Assembly: GCF_001693485.1 (NCBI RefSeq)
Contig: NZ_MAXC01000043.1
Coordinates: 248,001 to 312,000 of the forward strand
Length of the DNA: 64,000 nucleotides
Reading direction: 5' to 3'
Origin: Bradyrhizobium sp. LMTR 3
GTDB lineage: Bacteria; Pseudomonadota; Alphaproteobacteria; Rhizobiales; Xanthobacteraceae
Below the pieces are notes generated by a model. That model was not told the origin of the DNA. It did no database searches and saw only the letters and a list, made by a program, of their open reading frames with translations. Positions 19,649 through 28,041 of the stretch are shown piece after piece; within the stretch, counting starts at the first letter, position 1; every line of letters starts with the position of its first letter. The translations under genes and the position numbers were made by a program.

Positions 19649-20248
19649 TCAATTATACAGCGCCTCGTCTCCCAACACCGATTGCCGGAAGCGCGTCGTC
19701 AGGATGACGCCATCGGCAGGCGGCATCACGAAGACCAGTGCCTCGGGATTGATCTTGATCTGCGCAAAGGCCGTTCCGCGTCCCTCATGCGCGAGGTCGC
19801 GCAGTTCGGTGACTTCCGCCATCGTGCGAACGATGCGCGAGGTGCGGATGCCGCAGGCGGTCGCGATGGCGGCGAGGTCGACTCCCGACGCGGTGGGGGT
19901 CTTCTGCATGCCGGTCTCGCCGAAGCGCTCGTTGTCGAGAACGGCGATCGTGAGATTCTTCGGCGCCTCCACCGCGATCGTGGCGAGCGAGCCGATATTC
20001 ATCAGCATCTCGCCGTCTCCGGTGATGACGAGCACCTTGCGCTTGGGCTGCGCCAGCGCCAGCCCAAGCCCGATCATCGAGGCGGCGCCCATCGCGCCCC
20101 AGAGCGGAAAATTGTTCGGATGGTCGCCGGCGGCGGAGACGTCCCAGTTCGGCGCGCCGAGGCCGGCGATGACGAGGAGATCGGCGCGGTCGCGCAACAA
20201 TTCGTTGACGACGTCGCGGCGATGCAGGAGCGCGTTCGGATTGCTCAT
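19649..20248 (-). CDS. Thiamine-diphosphate-dependent decarboxylase, beta (TPP-binding) subunit
   Basis: A 199-residue C-terminal-type ThDP domain. The ThDP/Mg motif starts at VLVITGDGEMLMN and ends at LDNERFGETG. Together with the upstream alpha subunit it resembles the split sulfopyruvate or phosphonopyruvate decarboxylases (ComDE-like). Its start overlaps the alpha stop by four bases, so the subunits are coupled. The reaction is probably decarboxylation of a 2-oxo acid carrying a sulfonate or phosphonate group; the exact substrate is inferred only from family resemblance. Confidence 0.78.
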   Translation of the reverse strand: MSNPNALLHRRDVVNELLRDRADLLVIAGLGAPNWDVSAAGDHPNNFPLWGAMGAASMIGLGLALAQPKRKVLVITGDGEMLMNIGSLATIAVEAPKNLTIAVLDNERFGETGMQKTPTASGVDLAAIATACGIRTSRIVRTMAEVTELRDLAHEGRGTAFAQIKINPEALVFVMPPADGVILTTRFRQSVLGDEALYN

Positions 20249-20811
20249 TTGCGGGCAAGCTCCTTGAAATTCTTGGCGCCAAGCACGCGCTGGCCGATCA
20301 GGACCGCTACCGGCTTCCAGGTGTTGAAGGCTAGGTTCGCCGCGCCCTGCACGGTGGAGGCGACGAGATCAGGCTCGTCGACCTTGTTCACGATCACGCC
20401 CATGGCCTCCAGCGAGGGACGCGTGCCCTGCCCCATCGGAATCTGCCACGGATTGAACTCGCCCCAATCGCCGCGCATGGTGACGATCATCAATAACGGC
20501 ATGTGGCAGATGACCGGCAGCGACAGCATGTTGATGCAATTGCCGACGCCGCTCGACTGCAGCAGCAGCACGCCGCGCTCGCCGCCGAGCCACGCACCCG
20601 CCAGCATCGCCACGCCCTCTTCCTCCGTCGTCAGCGTGACGACGCGAGTCTCGGGATCGGCCTCGAAGGAGCGGATCAGGCGGCTGTGGCCGGCGTCCGG
20701 AACCATCGCGACCTGGCGAATGCCGGCGTCCTTGAGCACGCGGTAGATCTCGTCCGGCCACGTCGGCAACGCCGGTGCGGCCTCGGCGCGTGATTTTGCT
20801 GCTTCCGCCAT
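20245..20811 (-). CDS. Thiamine-diphosphate-dependent decarboxylase, alpha (PYR) subunit
   Basis: A 188-residue PYR-domain subunit. It contains TTEEEGVAMLAGAWLGG, where the ThDP-activating Glu is expected, and QSSGVGNCINMLS. The ATG at 20811 has GGAGG twelve bases upstream, and a TTG three codons earlier is closer to that Shine-Dalgarno sequence, so the start is not certain. It partners with the adjacent TPP-binding subunit. The split organisation is typical of ComD/ComE sulfopyruvate decarboxylase and unlike single-chain pyruvate decarboxylases. Confidence 0.78.
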   Translation of the reverse strand: MAEAAKSRAEAAPALPTWPDEIYRVLKDAGIRQVAMVPDAGHSRLIRSFEADPETRVVTLTTEEEGVAMLAGAWLGGERGVLLLQSSGVGNCINMLSLPVICHMPLLMIVTMRGDWGEFNPWQIPMGQGTRPSLEAMGVIVNKVDEPDLVASTVQGAANLAFNTWKPVAVLIGQRVLGAKNFKELARK

Positions 20812-20949
20812 CGGGCTCAATTTCCTCCGCGATTCCAAGGGTTGGTTGACGTGCAGAATAGATCGCGGCGAGGGTTCGAGGAATTTGAATGTGGACATGG
20901 CTTCTATCGCAAAATTGGAATGCTCGGTGGAACCAATGCGTCATGCCGA

Positions 20950-21735
20950 ATGGCTGACACGCTGACGTTTGGCCCGTCTATGCAGCCGAATTATTTCGGG
21001 AACCTGCCGGCCCCTGCAGCATCTAATCCCAATACCCTGTTATTGGTGGATATCATGCACCAGGCCCACATACCGGACATCGCGCGCCTCGATACCGGCG
21101 ACGCCGAGTTGGTGCGCCGCGCGCTGGCCCGCGACGAGGCAGCGGTGCGCGCGATTATGCAGGCGAATAATCGCAGGCTGTACCGGCTCGCCCGCGGCAT
21201 TCTGCGCAACGATGGCGAAGCCGAGGACGTCGTGCAGGAGGCCTATGTCCGTGCCTTCACCCATCTGGAAAACTTTCGCGGTGATTCCAGCCTGTCGACG
21301 TGGTTGTCGCGGATCACCATGAATGAGGCGCTAGGCCGGCTGCGCCGCCAGCGGCCCGCCGTCGAACTGGACTCATTGCCGCAGGGCGCGCTGGAGGCCC
21401 AAATCATCCAGTTTCCTCTTGCCGCCGACGATCCGGAAAAATCCATGGCCCAGCGTGAAATTCAGCATGTCGTCGAACACGCCATCGATGAACTGCCGGA
21501 AGCGTTCCGTCTCGTCTTCATCACCCGCGTGATCGAGGGGATGAATGTGGAAGAGACCGCTGAAATTCTTGGGCTGAAGCCGGAGACGGTAAAAACCCGA
21601 CTGCACCGCGCCCGCACCATGCTGCGCGACATCGTCGAGAACAAGATCGGCCCCGTGGTGATGGAGGCGTTCCCCTTTGCCGGCCGGCGCTGCGAGCGGC
21701 TGACGGACGCCGTGCTGAAGCGGCTGGGGTATTAG
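20950..21735 (+). CDS. RNA polymerase sigma factor (ECF-like sigma-70)
   Basis: A sigma factor with region 2 (YRLARGILRNDGEAEDVVQE and AYVRAFTHLENFRGDSSLST) and region 4 (LPEAFRLVFITRVIEGMNVE, then the LGLKPETVKTRLHRAR helix-turn-helix). Start choice is uncertain: ATG at 20950 gives 261 residues, while ATG at 21055 has a better Shine-Dalgarno sequence (GGTGGA) and gives 226, closer to the family norm. No anti-sigma gene is adjacent. The next genes encode a secreted DUF4142 protein and a cupredoxin, which may be targets. It is divergent from the decarboxylase pair. Confidence 0.85.
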   Translation: MADTLTFGPSMQPNYFGNLPAPAASNPNTLLLVDIMHQAHIPDIARLDTGDAELVRRALARDEAAVRAIMQANNRRLYRLARGILRNDGEAEDVVQEAYVRAFTHLENFRGDSSLSTWLSRITMNEALGRLRRQRPAVELDSLPQGALEAQIIQFPLAADDPEKSMAQREIQHVVEHAIDELPEAFRLVFITRVIEGMNVEETAEILGLKPETVKTRLHRARTMLRDIVENKIGPVVMEAFPFAGRRCERLTDAVLKRLGY

Positions 21736-21756
21736 TGCAACTCGCAGCGGTGGCTT

Positions 21757-21876
21757 CATCCTTCGAGACGCCCGCTGCGCGGGCTCCTCAGGATGAGGTC
21801 CGAGACCTCATGGTGAGGAGCGCGGCGAAGCCGCCCGTCTCCGGACGATGCTTCGCATCGCCGGGCGAACCATGCA
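21757..21876. repeat. Palindromic intergenic repeat, family E
   Basis: Contains CCTTCGAGACGC, CCTCAGGATGAGG and CCTCATGGTGAGGAG, a pattern I recognise as a common Bradyrhizobium intergenic palindrome. The right half is altered by extra sequence (around CTCCGGACGATGCTTCGCAT) before GCGAACCATG. It fills most of the gap between the sigma factor and the DUF4142 gene. Confidence 0.6.
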
Positions 21877-21996
21877 GGCCCAATTGCTGCGACAAGGCCG
21901 ATTTTCCCGGAACCTCCAGCCGCCTTTTCCATCCAACTCCCTGTGCAACCAACATGCGCCGAGTGCTCGCGCCCGGCGCCACAGGAGTGTCAAACC

Positions 21997-22518
21997 ATGT
22001 TCGTACGATTGAGCGCGGCGATCGCCGCATTGAGCCTTCTTGGCAGCACCGCGCTGGCGCAAGGCGCAAAACCCACCGATCCCCAGATCGCGCATATCGC
22101 CTACACGGCTGGAGTCATCGACATCAACGCCGCCAAGCAGGCGATCGCGAAAGCCAGCAACAAGGACGTCAAGGCATTCGCGCAGGACATGGTGCGCGAC
22201 CATGAGACCGTCAACAAGCAGGCGCTCGACCTGGTCAAGAAGCTGAAGGTGACGCCGGAGGACAACGACACCAGCAAGACGCTATCGAAGCAGGCCACCG
22301 AGAAGCTCGCCGAACTCGACAAGCTGAAGGGCGCCGAATACGACAAGGCCTATCTCGCCAATGAGGTCGCCTACCACAAGGCCGTCAACAGCGCGCTGGA
22401 GACGCAATTGATTCCGTCAGCCAGCAATGCCGAGCTGAAGAACCTGCTGCAAACCGGCCTAAAGATTTTTCAAGGCCACCAGCAGCACGCCGAACAAGTT
22501 GCCGCCAAGCTGAAGTAG
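21997..22518 (+). CDS. Secreted DUF4142 protein
   Basis: A 173-residue protein with a signal peptide (MFVRLSAAIAALSLL… to ALAQG). The mature part is a ferritin-like four-helix DUF4142 domain with KAFAQDMVRDHETVNKQALD and YLANEVAYHKAVN. The start at 21997 follows AGGAG and gives a clean signal peptide. DUF4142 proteins are periplasmic, often stress-induced, and of unknown biochemical role. It lies nine bases before a cupredoxin gene, so the two are probably co-transcribed. Confidence 0.85.
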   Translation: MFVRLSAAIAALSLLGSTALAQGAKPTDPQIAHIAYTAGVIDINAAKQAIAKASNKDVKAFAQDMVRDHETVNKQALDLVKKLKVTPEDNDTSKTLSKQATEKLAELDKLKGAEYDKAYLANEVAYHKAVNSALETQLIPSASNAELKNLLQTGLKIFQGHQQHAEQVAAKLK

Positions 22519-22527
22519 GAGGCCGCC

Positions 22528-22848
22528 ATGCGTCCGGGACGACATCTGCCGCTCGTCGCCGCTCTGCTGCTTGGCGCGGCGGCCGTCACGGCGCATGCAG
22601 CGACGATCCAGATCACGATCGACAATCTGGTGTTCGCGCCGGCCGAGGTGTCTGCCAAGGTCGGCGACACCATCGAATGGATCAACAAGGACGTGTTCGC
22701 CCACACCGCGACCGCGCGCAACGGCGATTTCGATGTCGCCACGCCGCCGAAGAAGACGGTGACCTCGGTGCTGACGAAGGCCGGCAGCGTCGAATATTAC
22801 TGCCGGTACCATCCCAACATGAAGGCGGTGCTGACGATTGCGCCGTAA
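22528..22848 (+). CDS. Cupredoxin (plastocyanin/amicyanin-like type-1 copper protein)
   Basis: A 106-residue periplasmic blue-copper protein. The signal peptide ends at about AHA (24). Type-1 copper ligands are visible as His59 (FAHTATA), Cys92, His95 and Met98 (YYCRYHPNM). A strong Shine-Dalgarno sequence (TAGGAGG) precedes the ATG. It is a small electron carrier; its partner is unknown. It lies in a putative operon with the DUF4142 gene. Confidence 0.9.
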   Translation: MRPGRHLPLVAALLLGAAAVTAHAATIQITIDNLVFAPAEVSAKVGDTIEWINKDVFAHTATARNGDFDVATPPKKTVTSVLTKAGSVEYYCRYHPNMKAVLTIAP

Positions 22849-22855
22849 CACGGCC

Positions 22856-22979
22856 GTCATTCCGGGGCGCGCCTCTTGGCGCGAGCCCGGAATCCATTGA
22901 GCCGCATGGCCGAGGTGAGATGGATTCTCAGATGTGCAATTGCACATCGTAGCTCGTGCTTCGCACGCCCCGGAATGAC
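22856..22979. repeat. Palindromic intergenic repeat, family C
   Basis: The perfect 14-base terminal inverted repeat GTCATTCCGGGGCG / CGCCCCGGAATGAC brackets a partly palindromic interior. It lies between the cupredoxin and the chemoreceptor gene, which converge, so it may help end transcription from both sides. Confidence 0.7.
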
Positions 22980-23043
22980 GAACAGCGAGAGTCGTCCGCC
23001 TTTTACCCCTCGCTTATGACGTGCCTCAAACCTTCAGCGCGGC

Positions 23044-25119
23044 TCAGGCCGCGCGCACCGAGCTGAGGAATTTTCCAACCTCGCGCTTCAGCCGGTCGCT
23101 TTCGCCGGACAGCGATTTTGCCGCTGATAGCACCTGGGCGGAGGCGGAGCCGGTCTCGCTGGCGCCGCGCTGCACGTCCGTGATGTTGGCGGAGACCTGC
23201 TGCGTGCCGTTCGCGGCCTGCTGCACGTTGCGGGATATTTCCTGGGTCGCCGCGCCCTGCTGCTCGACGGCGGCGGCGATGGTGGCGGCAATCTCCGACA
23301 TCCGTCCGATGGTATCGCCGATCTCCTTGATGGCGCCGACCGATTCCTGCGTCGCCGCCTGGATGCCCGATATCTGCTGGCTGATCTCGCCGGTCGCTTT
23401 CGCGGTCTGCTCCGCCAATGCCTTCACTTCGGAGGCGACCACGGCAAAACCGCGCCCCGCCTCGCCGGCGCGCGCCGCTTCGATGGTGGCATTCAGCGCC
23501 AGCAGATTGGTCTGACCCGCGATGGTGTTGATCAGCTCCACCACGTCGCCGATGCGGGCGGCCGCCTTGGCAAGCTCGGCAACGCGGTCATTGGTCTTCT
23601 GCGCCTGCTCCACCGCCTCGCTGGCGATGCGCGCCGAGCCCTGGACCTGACGGCTGATCTCGTTGACCGACGACGCCATCTCTTCGGTGGCGGATGCCAC
23701 CGATTGCACGTTGGTGGAGGCCTCTTCGGATGCCGCCGCAACCACGGTAGTCAGTTCTTCGGAACGCTCCGCGGTCGCCGTCAGCGTGCCGGCGGAGGCT
23801 TCCAGCTCGGTCGACGCCCGTGACACGATCTCGATGATCTCGCCGATCATCGCCTCGAAATCGCTGGTGATCCGGTCGACGCGCTGGCCGCGCTGGATTT
23901 TTACATCGGCCTCCACCGCGGCCGCCTCGTCGGCGGCCTTTTTGGCGATAAGGGCGTCCTTGAAAACCTGCAGCGAGCCTGCCATCGCGCCGATTTCGTC
24001 GGCACGCTCGATGGTCGGGATCGTGACGTCATGCCGGCCGGCGGCGAGTTCGCCGACCACGCCGGTCAAGTTTGCCAGCGGCGTGATCACGCGCCGCCGC
24101 AGCATCACGGTGACGCCGGCAAGCACGGCGAGCAGCGCCACGACGGCAATACTCGCCAGCGCCAACATCGTGAGCGCGCCATCGCGCGCAGCGCTCGCGC
24201 GCTCGGCGGCCTCTGCGAGCGCCGCATCGCGCACCGCGAAGAAGGCCTGCACCGCCGGCACGATCGTCCTGGCAAGCTGATCCGAATTGATTCCGTAGTT
24301 GCCGTCGGCGCGCCCAGCCGCCATCTCTTTTTCAAGCCATGGCGCGGCCTTGGCGAAGTAGCCCTCGATGGCATCGTTCATCGCTTTCGCAAGCCGCGGC
24401 GGACTGCCGATCTGATCGACGCCGGCCTCGATCCGCTCGCGGTCGAGATCGACGCGGCCCTGGGCGCGGTCGGTGATCGAAATTTCGGCCGCCGTCAGCG
24501 GGCGACGCGTGCTGATCGCAAGCGACATGGTGGCGGCGCGGCCGCCGGCGGAGATCCGCAGATCCTGCGCAGTGCGGGCGACATTCAGCAGCGCCGTCAG
24601 CGACGCATCCGCCATCGCCACCTGGTTTTCCAGTCGGTTCAACAGCGGCTCGAGGATTGCGACGACGGCGGCAATGCCCGGCAGAAAACCCTTGATCGCC
24701 GCTGGATCGCGCGCGCTCATCGGCAGGCTCAGCGCGCGATCGCTCGCCGCGCGAACCTCGGCAAGCTTGGCCGCCGCCTGGTTCAGGCCCTGGACAATCG
24801 CTGCGCCATCGTTGAGCGCGCCGACCACCGTTCGCGCCCTGGCGAACGCTGCATCGGCCGCCTGCACCGCTTTCGCGACGGTCTCCATCTGCTCGGGTGT
24901 CGCGGCCGTTTCCTTGAACAGCGGACCAACATAGGGCGCCCGATAGCCGGCGACCTGCTGGCCAACCGCCAGCACCGCGCCGTAGGCCTCCACGGTCTTG
25001 ATCGCCTCGCTCTTGCTGGCAAAGGTACGGTATTGCGGGACAAGGACCCCGGCGCCAAGGACGACCGCCAGGACCGTCACCGAAAGCATCGATAGTGCAA
25101 AAAGCCGACCGATCCGCAT
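23044..25119 (-). CDS. Methyl-accepting chemotaxis protein
   Basis: A 691-residue transmembrane chemoreceptor. TM1 is near residues 8–28, followed by a long helical periplasmic sensor domain to about 310. TM2 is around 318–340 (LASIAVVALLAVLAGVTVML), followed by HAMP and a long signalling coiled coil. The signalling hairpin tip contains TIAGQTNLLALNATIEAARA and FAVVASEVKALAEQTAKAT. The N-terminal domain is helical-bundle type rather than a PAS or Cache fold. The ligand is unknown. It is a monocistronic gene with no che genes nearby. Confidence 0.93.
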   Translation of the reverse strand: MRIGRLFALSMLSVTVLAVVLGAGVLVPQYRTFASKSEAIKTVEAYGAVLAVGQQVAGYRAPYVGPLFKETAATPEQMETVAKAVQAADAAFARARTVVGALNDGAAIVQGLNQAAAKLAEVRAASDRALSLPMSARDPAAIKGFLPGIAAVVAILEPLLNRLENQVAMADASLTALLNVARTAQDLRISAGGRAATMSLAISTRRPLTAAEISITDRAQGRVDLDRERIEAGVDQIGSPPRLAKAMNDAIEGYFAKAAPWLEKEMAAGRADGNYGINSDQLARTIVPAVQAFFAVRDAALAEAAERASAARDGALTMLALASIAVVALLAVLAGVTVMLRRRVITPLANLTGVVGELAAGRHDVTIPTIERADEIGAMAGSLQVFKDALIAKKAADEAAAVEADVKIQRGQRVDRITSDFEAMIGEIIEIVSRASTELEASAGTLTATAERSEELTTVVAAASEEASTNVQSVASATEEMASSVNEISRQVQGSARIASEAVEQAQKTNDRVAELAKAAARIGDVVELINTIAGQTNLLALNATIEAARAGEAGRGFAVVASEVKALAEQTAKATGEISQQISGIQAATQESVGAIKEIGDTIGRMSEIAATIAAAVEQQGAATQEISRNVQQAANGTQQVSANITDVQRGASETGSASAQVLSAAKSLSGESDRLKREVGKFLSSVRAA

Positions 25120-25255
25120 TTTTTGTTTCCGCTCTGCCAGGGAGAAGCGGGCAACGTAGGCAGAACGGACTAAGGCCGGCTTAAATCGAGGCCGGTAGTA
25201 CTACGGGGTTAGCGTCTCAAATGTCGTGGCGGAGCCAGTGGCGCCCCTTGCGCGC

Positions 25256-25559
25256 TTAGCCGTTCTCGCCGTCTGAAAAAATCTCTTCAATATCCCGCCT
25301 GCCATCGAGCACTCGCACGATCTCGGGCCGATCACTTTTCAATCGATAGAACACGGTTTGCGAAGCGGCCGCCAGAGAGCGCAGACCGGATCGGATTTCG
25401 TCGCGCGCCCGGCCTGCGAGAGGAAAATCTTCTATGACGGCAATGGCCTTCGCGATCTCGCGCAAAATTCCATCCGCCTTGAGCGTAGTAATCCCAAAGG
25501 TGATCAATATCGGCGATAGCTTCAGGCGACCAATCAACCGCTGGCTTATGCTCCGCCAT
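25256..25559 (-). pseudogene. RelE/ParE-family toxin, frameshifted
   Basis: The N-terminus (MAEHKPAVDWSPEAIADIDH) starts at 25559 in one frame and continues to DYYAQGG. The rest (GILREIAKAIAVIEDFPLAG … VFYRLKSDRPEIVRVLDGRR) is in another frame, ending at 25256. The join falls in TACGCTCAAGGCGGATGG (near 25486–25503), where a short deletion has probably removed the loop between the first two helices. The toxin is therefore unlikely to be made intact. It follows the antitoxin gene with a 14-base overlap. Sequencing error is the main alternative. Confidence 0.75.
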
Positions 25560-25764
25560 GCCGCGAATTCTTCTCGCGAAGGAAAGCTTCCATGTCCAAG
25601 GCGCGGCCCTCGCCCGTATCGAGCGAGTGCAAGCCCTTGTCTATTTCAGCGCGAAGCGCGTTGAGCTTTTCGACATGCATGAGCAGTTTTCGGCCGATCT
25701 GCTCCTGATCGGCTGCCGGGAGCCGAGAGACTTGCGCGATGGCTTGTTCGAGTGTTTTGACCAT
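25546..25764 (-). CDS. Antitoxin of a ParDE/RelBE-type system
   Basis: A 72-residue protein (MVKTLEQAIAQVSRLPAADQ…) ending in an acidic/basic tail (DMEAFLREKNSRHGGA) typical of antitoxins that precede ParE-like toxins. It overlaps the start of the toxin reading by 14 bases. The antitoxin reading is intact although the toxin is frameshifted. It probably autorepresses the operon; no operator was identified. Confidence 0.7.
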   Translation of the reverse strand: MVKTLEQAIAQVSRLPAADQEQIGRKLLMHVEKLNALRAEIDKGLHSLDTGEGRALDMEAFLREKNSRHGGA

Positions 25765-25806
25765 ACAACCAGATTAGCACATTTCACGCGGGCAAGGCGG
25801 GCAAAT

Positions 25807-25880
25807 TGGAGCGGGCGAAGGGAATCGAACCCTCGTATGCAGCTTGGGAAGCTGCCGTTCTACCATTGAACTACGCCCGC
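25807..25880 (-). tRNA. tRNA-Gly (anticodon CCC)
   Basis: The minus strand folds as a complete cloverleaf of 74 bases including encoded CCA. The acceptor stem pairs GCGGGCG with CGCCCGC, the T-arm loop holds GGTTCGATTCC, and the anticodon stem-loop GCAGCTTCCCAAGCTGC has CCC in the loop. No duplicated 3' end was found nearby, so there is no sign of integration at this tRNA. Confidence 0.95.
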
Positions 25881-26019
25881 GGGTCGAACCCCATGATTAG
25901 CCGACCTTGCGCGATCCGCCAAGCTGTTCCATTGGCCGTCTTGCTCGCTGTCGACTTCGCCAAAATTCCATGCGATTCGTCCGGCCGGTGGTATGATTCG
26001 CGTCTGGGGCTGGTGGCGT

Positions 26020-26598
26020 ATGACGGGGCGTGGCTACAGCATTTTCGATTCGGGGATCGGCCGCTGCGGGGTCGCATGGAGCCCGGCGGGCATTATCGGC
26101 GTGCAGCTCCCGGAAGTCCGCGAGATCGACACGCGGCGGCGGCTCTATCAGCTCTATCCTGATGCCCGTGAGCTTCGCCCGCCGGCAAATGTGCAGGTCG
26201 CCATTGAGGGCATCATCGCTCTAGTGCGCGGGGCAGCGTGCGATCTGTCCGACGTTGCGCTCGATATGACCGGCATTCCCGCCTTCAGCCAGCGCGTCTA
26301 TGCCTATACGCGCGCGATCCCGCGCGGCGAGACGCGGACCTATGCGGAAGTGGCCGCCAGCCTTCGCGCTTCGGGCGCGGTCTATTCGGTGGCGCAGGCG
26401 GTCGGCCGCAACCCCTTCATGATCATCGTGCCGTGCCATCGCGTGCTTGAAGCCGGCAATTATGCCGACAAGATCTCAGCCTTTGGCGGGGCGATCTCCA
26501 AGCGGCGGCTGCTCTCGATCGAGGGCGCCAGCCAGACCTCCGGCAAGACATTGTTCGACGTGCTGCTGCCGGTTGCACCGCCGCGCCCGCATCCTTAA
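26020..26598 (+). CDS. ogt: Methylated-DNA–protein-cysteine S-methyltransferase
   Basis: A suicide repair enzyme removing O6-alkyl groups from guanine. The active site is IIVPCHRV (Cys139), with the DNA-reading helix before it (QAVGRNP) and the preceding ETRTYAEVA segment. The ATG at 26020 gives 192 residues; an ATG nine codons earlier is also possible. It lies nine bases before an AraC-type regulator on the same strand, echoing the two halves of the Ada protein. Confidence 0.9.
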   Translation: MTGRGYSIFDSGIGRCGVAWSPAGIIGVQLPEVREIDTRRRLYQLYPDARELRPPANVQVAIEGIIALVRGAACDLSDVALDMTGIPAFSQRVYAYTRAIPRGETRTYAEVAASLRASGAVYSVAQAVGRNPFMIIVPCHRVLEAGNYADKISAFGGAISKRRLLSIEGASQTSGKTLFDVLLPVAPPRPHP

Positions 26599-26607
26599 GT
26601 AGGCGGG

Positions 26608-27447
26608 ATGATCGCGACCACGCTTCTTGAACGCAAATCCATATCCGTCTTCGACTTTCGCTGCACCGCGGGACCGGGCGACAAGCCGTTCGCGGAGCAG
26701 CATGGCGGCCATTCGATTTCCTATGTGCGCAAAGGCAGTTTCGGCCTGCGCAGCCGCGGCAAGTGCAGCGAACTGGTGGTGGGATCGGTGCTGATCGGCC
26801 ATCCCGGCGACGAATATACCTGTACCCACGAGCACGTCTGTGGCGACGAGTGCCTGTCGTTCTTCTTTGCCCCCGAGCTGGTGGAAGCCATCGGCGACAG
26901 CCGATCGCCATGGCAGATCGGCTCCGCGCCGCCACTGCCGGAGCTCGTCGTGCTCGGCGAACTGGCGCAAGCGGCAGCAGATGGCAGCAGCGACATCGAC
27001 CTCGACGAGATCGGACAGGTGCTGGCGAGCCGCTTTGTCGAGGTGGTTTCCGGCAGGCCGCGCAAATCCGGCCCTGATGCAGCGCGCGACCGCCGCCGCG
27101 CGGTGGAAACCGCGCTGTGGATCGATGCCAATTCGCACCGTCAGATCAATCTGGAGGACGCCGCGGCCGAGGCCGGGATCAGCCCGTTCCATTTCCTGCG
27201 GCTATTCTCGCAAGCGCTCGGCGTCACGCCGCACCAATATCTGGTGCGCTCGCGGCTGCGCCATGCCGCGCGGCGGCTCGCGGACGACGACAGCCCGATC
27301 ACCGACATCGCCTATGACGTCGGTTTTGCCGACCTCTCGAATTTCGTGCGCACTTTCCATCGCGCCGCCGGCGCCTCGCCGCTTAAGTTCCGGCAAGCCT
27401 CGCGGGGCATGCGCAAGATTTTCCAAGAACGGCTGGCCCTCCACTGA
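26608..27447 (+). CDS. AraC-family regulator with a Cys/His cluster in its N-terminal domain
   Basis: A 279-residue regulator. The C-terminal 100 residues form the double helix-turn-helix (ISPFHFLRLFSQALGVTPHQ and ITDIAYDVGFADLSNFVRTF). The N-terminal cupin-like domain holds TCTHEHVCGDEC (Cys72, His74, His76, Cys78, Cys82) plus Cys19 and Cys53, a likely metal or thiol-sensing site. It directly follows ogt and is probably co-transcribed. The inducer is unknown. Confidence 0.87.
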   Translation: MIATTLLERKSISVFDFRCTAGPGDKPFAEQHGGHSISYVRKGSFGLRSRGKCSELVVGSVLIGHPGDEYTCTHEHVCGDECLSFFFAPELVEAIGDSRSPWQIGSAPPLPELVVLGELAQAAADGSSDIDLDEIGQVLASRFVEVVSGRPRKSGPDAARDRRRAVETALWIDANSHRQINLEDAAAEAGISPFHFLRLFSQALGVTPHQYLVRSRLRHAARRLADDDSPITDIAYDVGFADLSNFVRTFHRAAGASPLKFRQASRGMRKIFQERLALH

Positions 27448-27500
27448 CTAGGCTTTCTCCAGGCCGCGCGAGCTCGTGGCACTTTTTGCTGGAGAATGTC

Positions 27501-27860
27501 ATGTACGACCACATCGGATTACGCGTCGGCGATCTCGACGCCAGCGTGCGCTTCTATACGGCAGCGCTCGCGCCCCTCGGCTTCGTGCTGTGCTCGCGGG
27601 ATGATTCCGGCGCAGGCTTCGGCCCGAAGGGCGCGCCCGCGCTCTGGCTGCATCTGCACAAGGGCAACGCCGGCTCCGCCGCGCATGTCGCGTTCCGCGC
27701 CAAGGACCATGCGGCGATTCAGAAATTCCACGCCGAAGGCCTGAAGGCCGGCGGCCGCGACAATGGCGGCGCCGGGCTGCGCGCGGATTACAGCCCAACC
27801 TATTACGCTGCTTTCCTGATCGACCCCGATGGCAACAATGTCGAGGCGGTTTGTACGTAA
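27501..27860 (+). CDS. VOC (glyoxalase/bleomycin-resistance) family protein
   Basis: A 119-residue single-domain VOC protein. The first beta-alpha motif YDHIGLRVGDLDASVRFYTA supplies a metal-ligand His, and DPDGNNVEAVC at the end supplies the second motif. GGAG lies seven bases before the ATG at 27501. Bacterial proteins of this size work as homodimeric lyases, dioxygenases or antibiotic-binding proteins; the function here is not defined. Confidence 0.85.
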   Translation: MYDHIGLRVGDLDASVRFYTAALAPLGFVLCSRDDSGAGFGPKGAPALWLHLHKGNAGSAAHVAFRAKDHAAIQKFHAEGLKAGGRDNGGAGLRADYSPTYYAAFLIDPDGNNVEAVCT

Positions 27861-27868
27861 GTCCATCC

Positions 27869-28018
27869 GTCATTGCGAGCGGAGCGAAGCGACGTAGGGT
27901 GGGCAAAGCGACTTGTCCGCCGTAGCTCAGCGAGCGAAGGCCGAAGCGTGCCCACCACCGCGCGCACAAGCCTTGGAGAGATGGTGGGCACGGCGCAAGC
28001 GCCTTTGCCCACCCTACG
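27869..28018. repeat. Composite palindromic repeat: family A left half fused to family B
   Basis: Starts with the family A half GTCATTGCGAGCGGAGCGAA, then a full family B element (27893–28018). Family B begins CGTAGGGTGGGCAAAGCG and ends with the inverse TTTGCCCACCCTACG, around a core GTGCCCACCA … TGGTGGGCAC. Other B copies are at 38840 and 42690. Confidence 0.8.
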
Positions 28019-28041
28019 ACACCCTAACAACGGATCTAAAC

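Noticed and set aside
20918..20975. A general-stress (GGAAC-N17-GTT) promoter before the sigma factor
   Set aside because: A GGAAC is present but no GTT lies at the required spacing.
25807..25880. tRNA-Gly as an island attachment site
   Set aside because: No duplicated tRNA 3' end, integrase or foreign gene block was found nearby.
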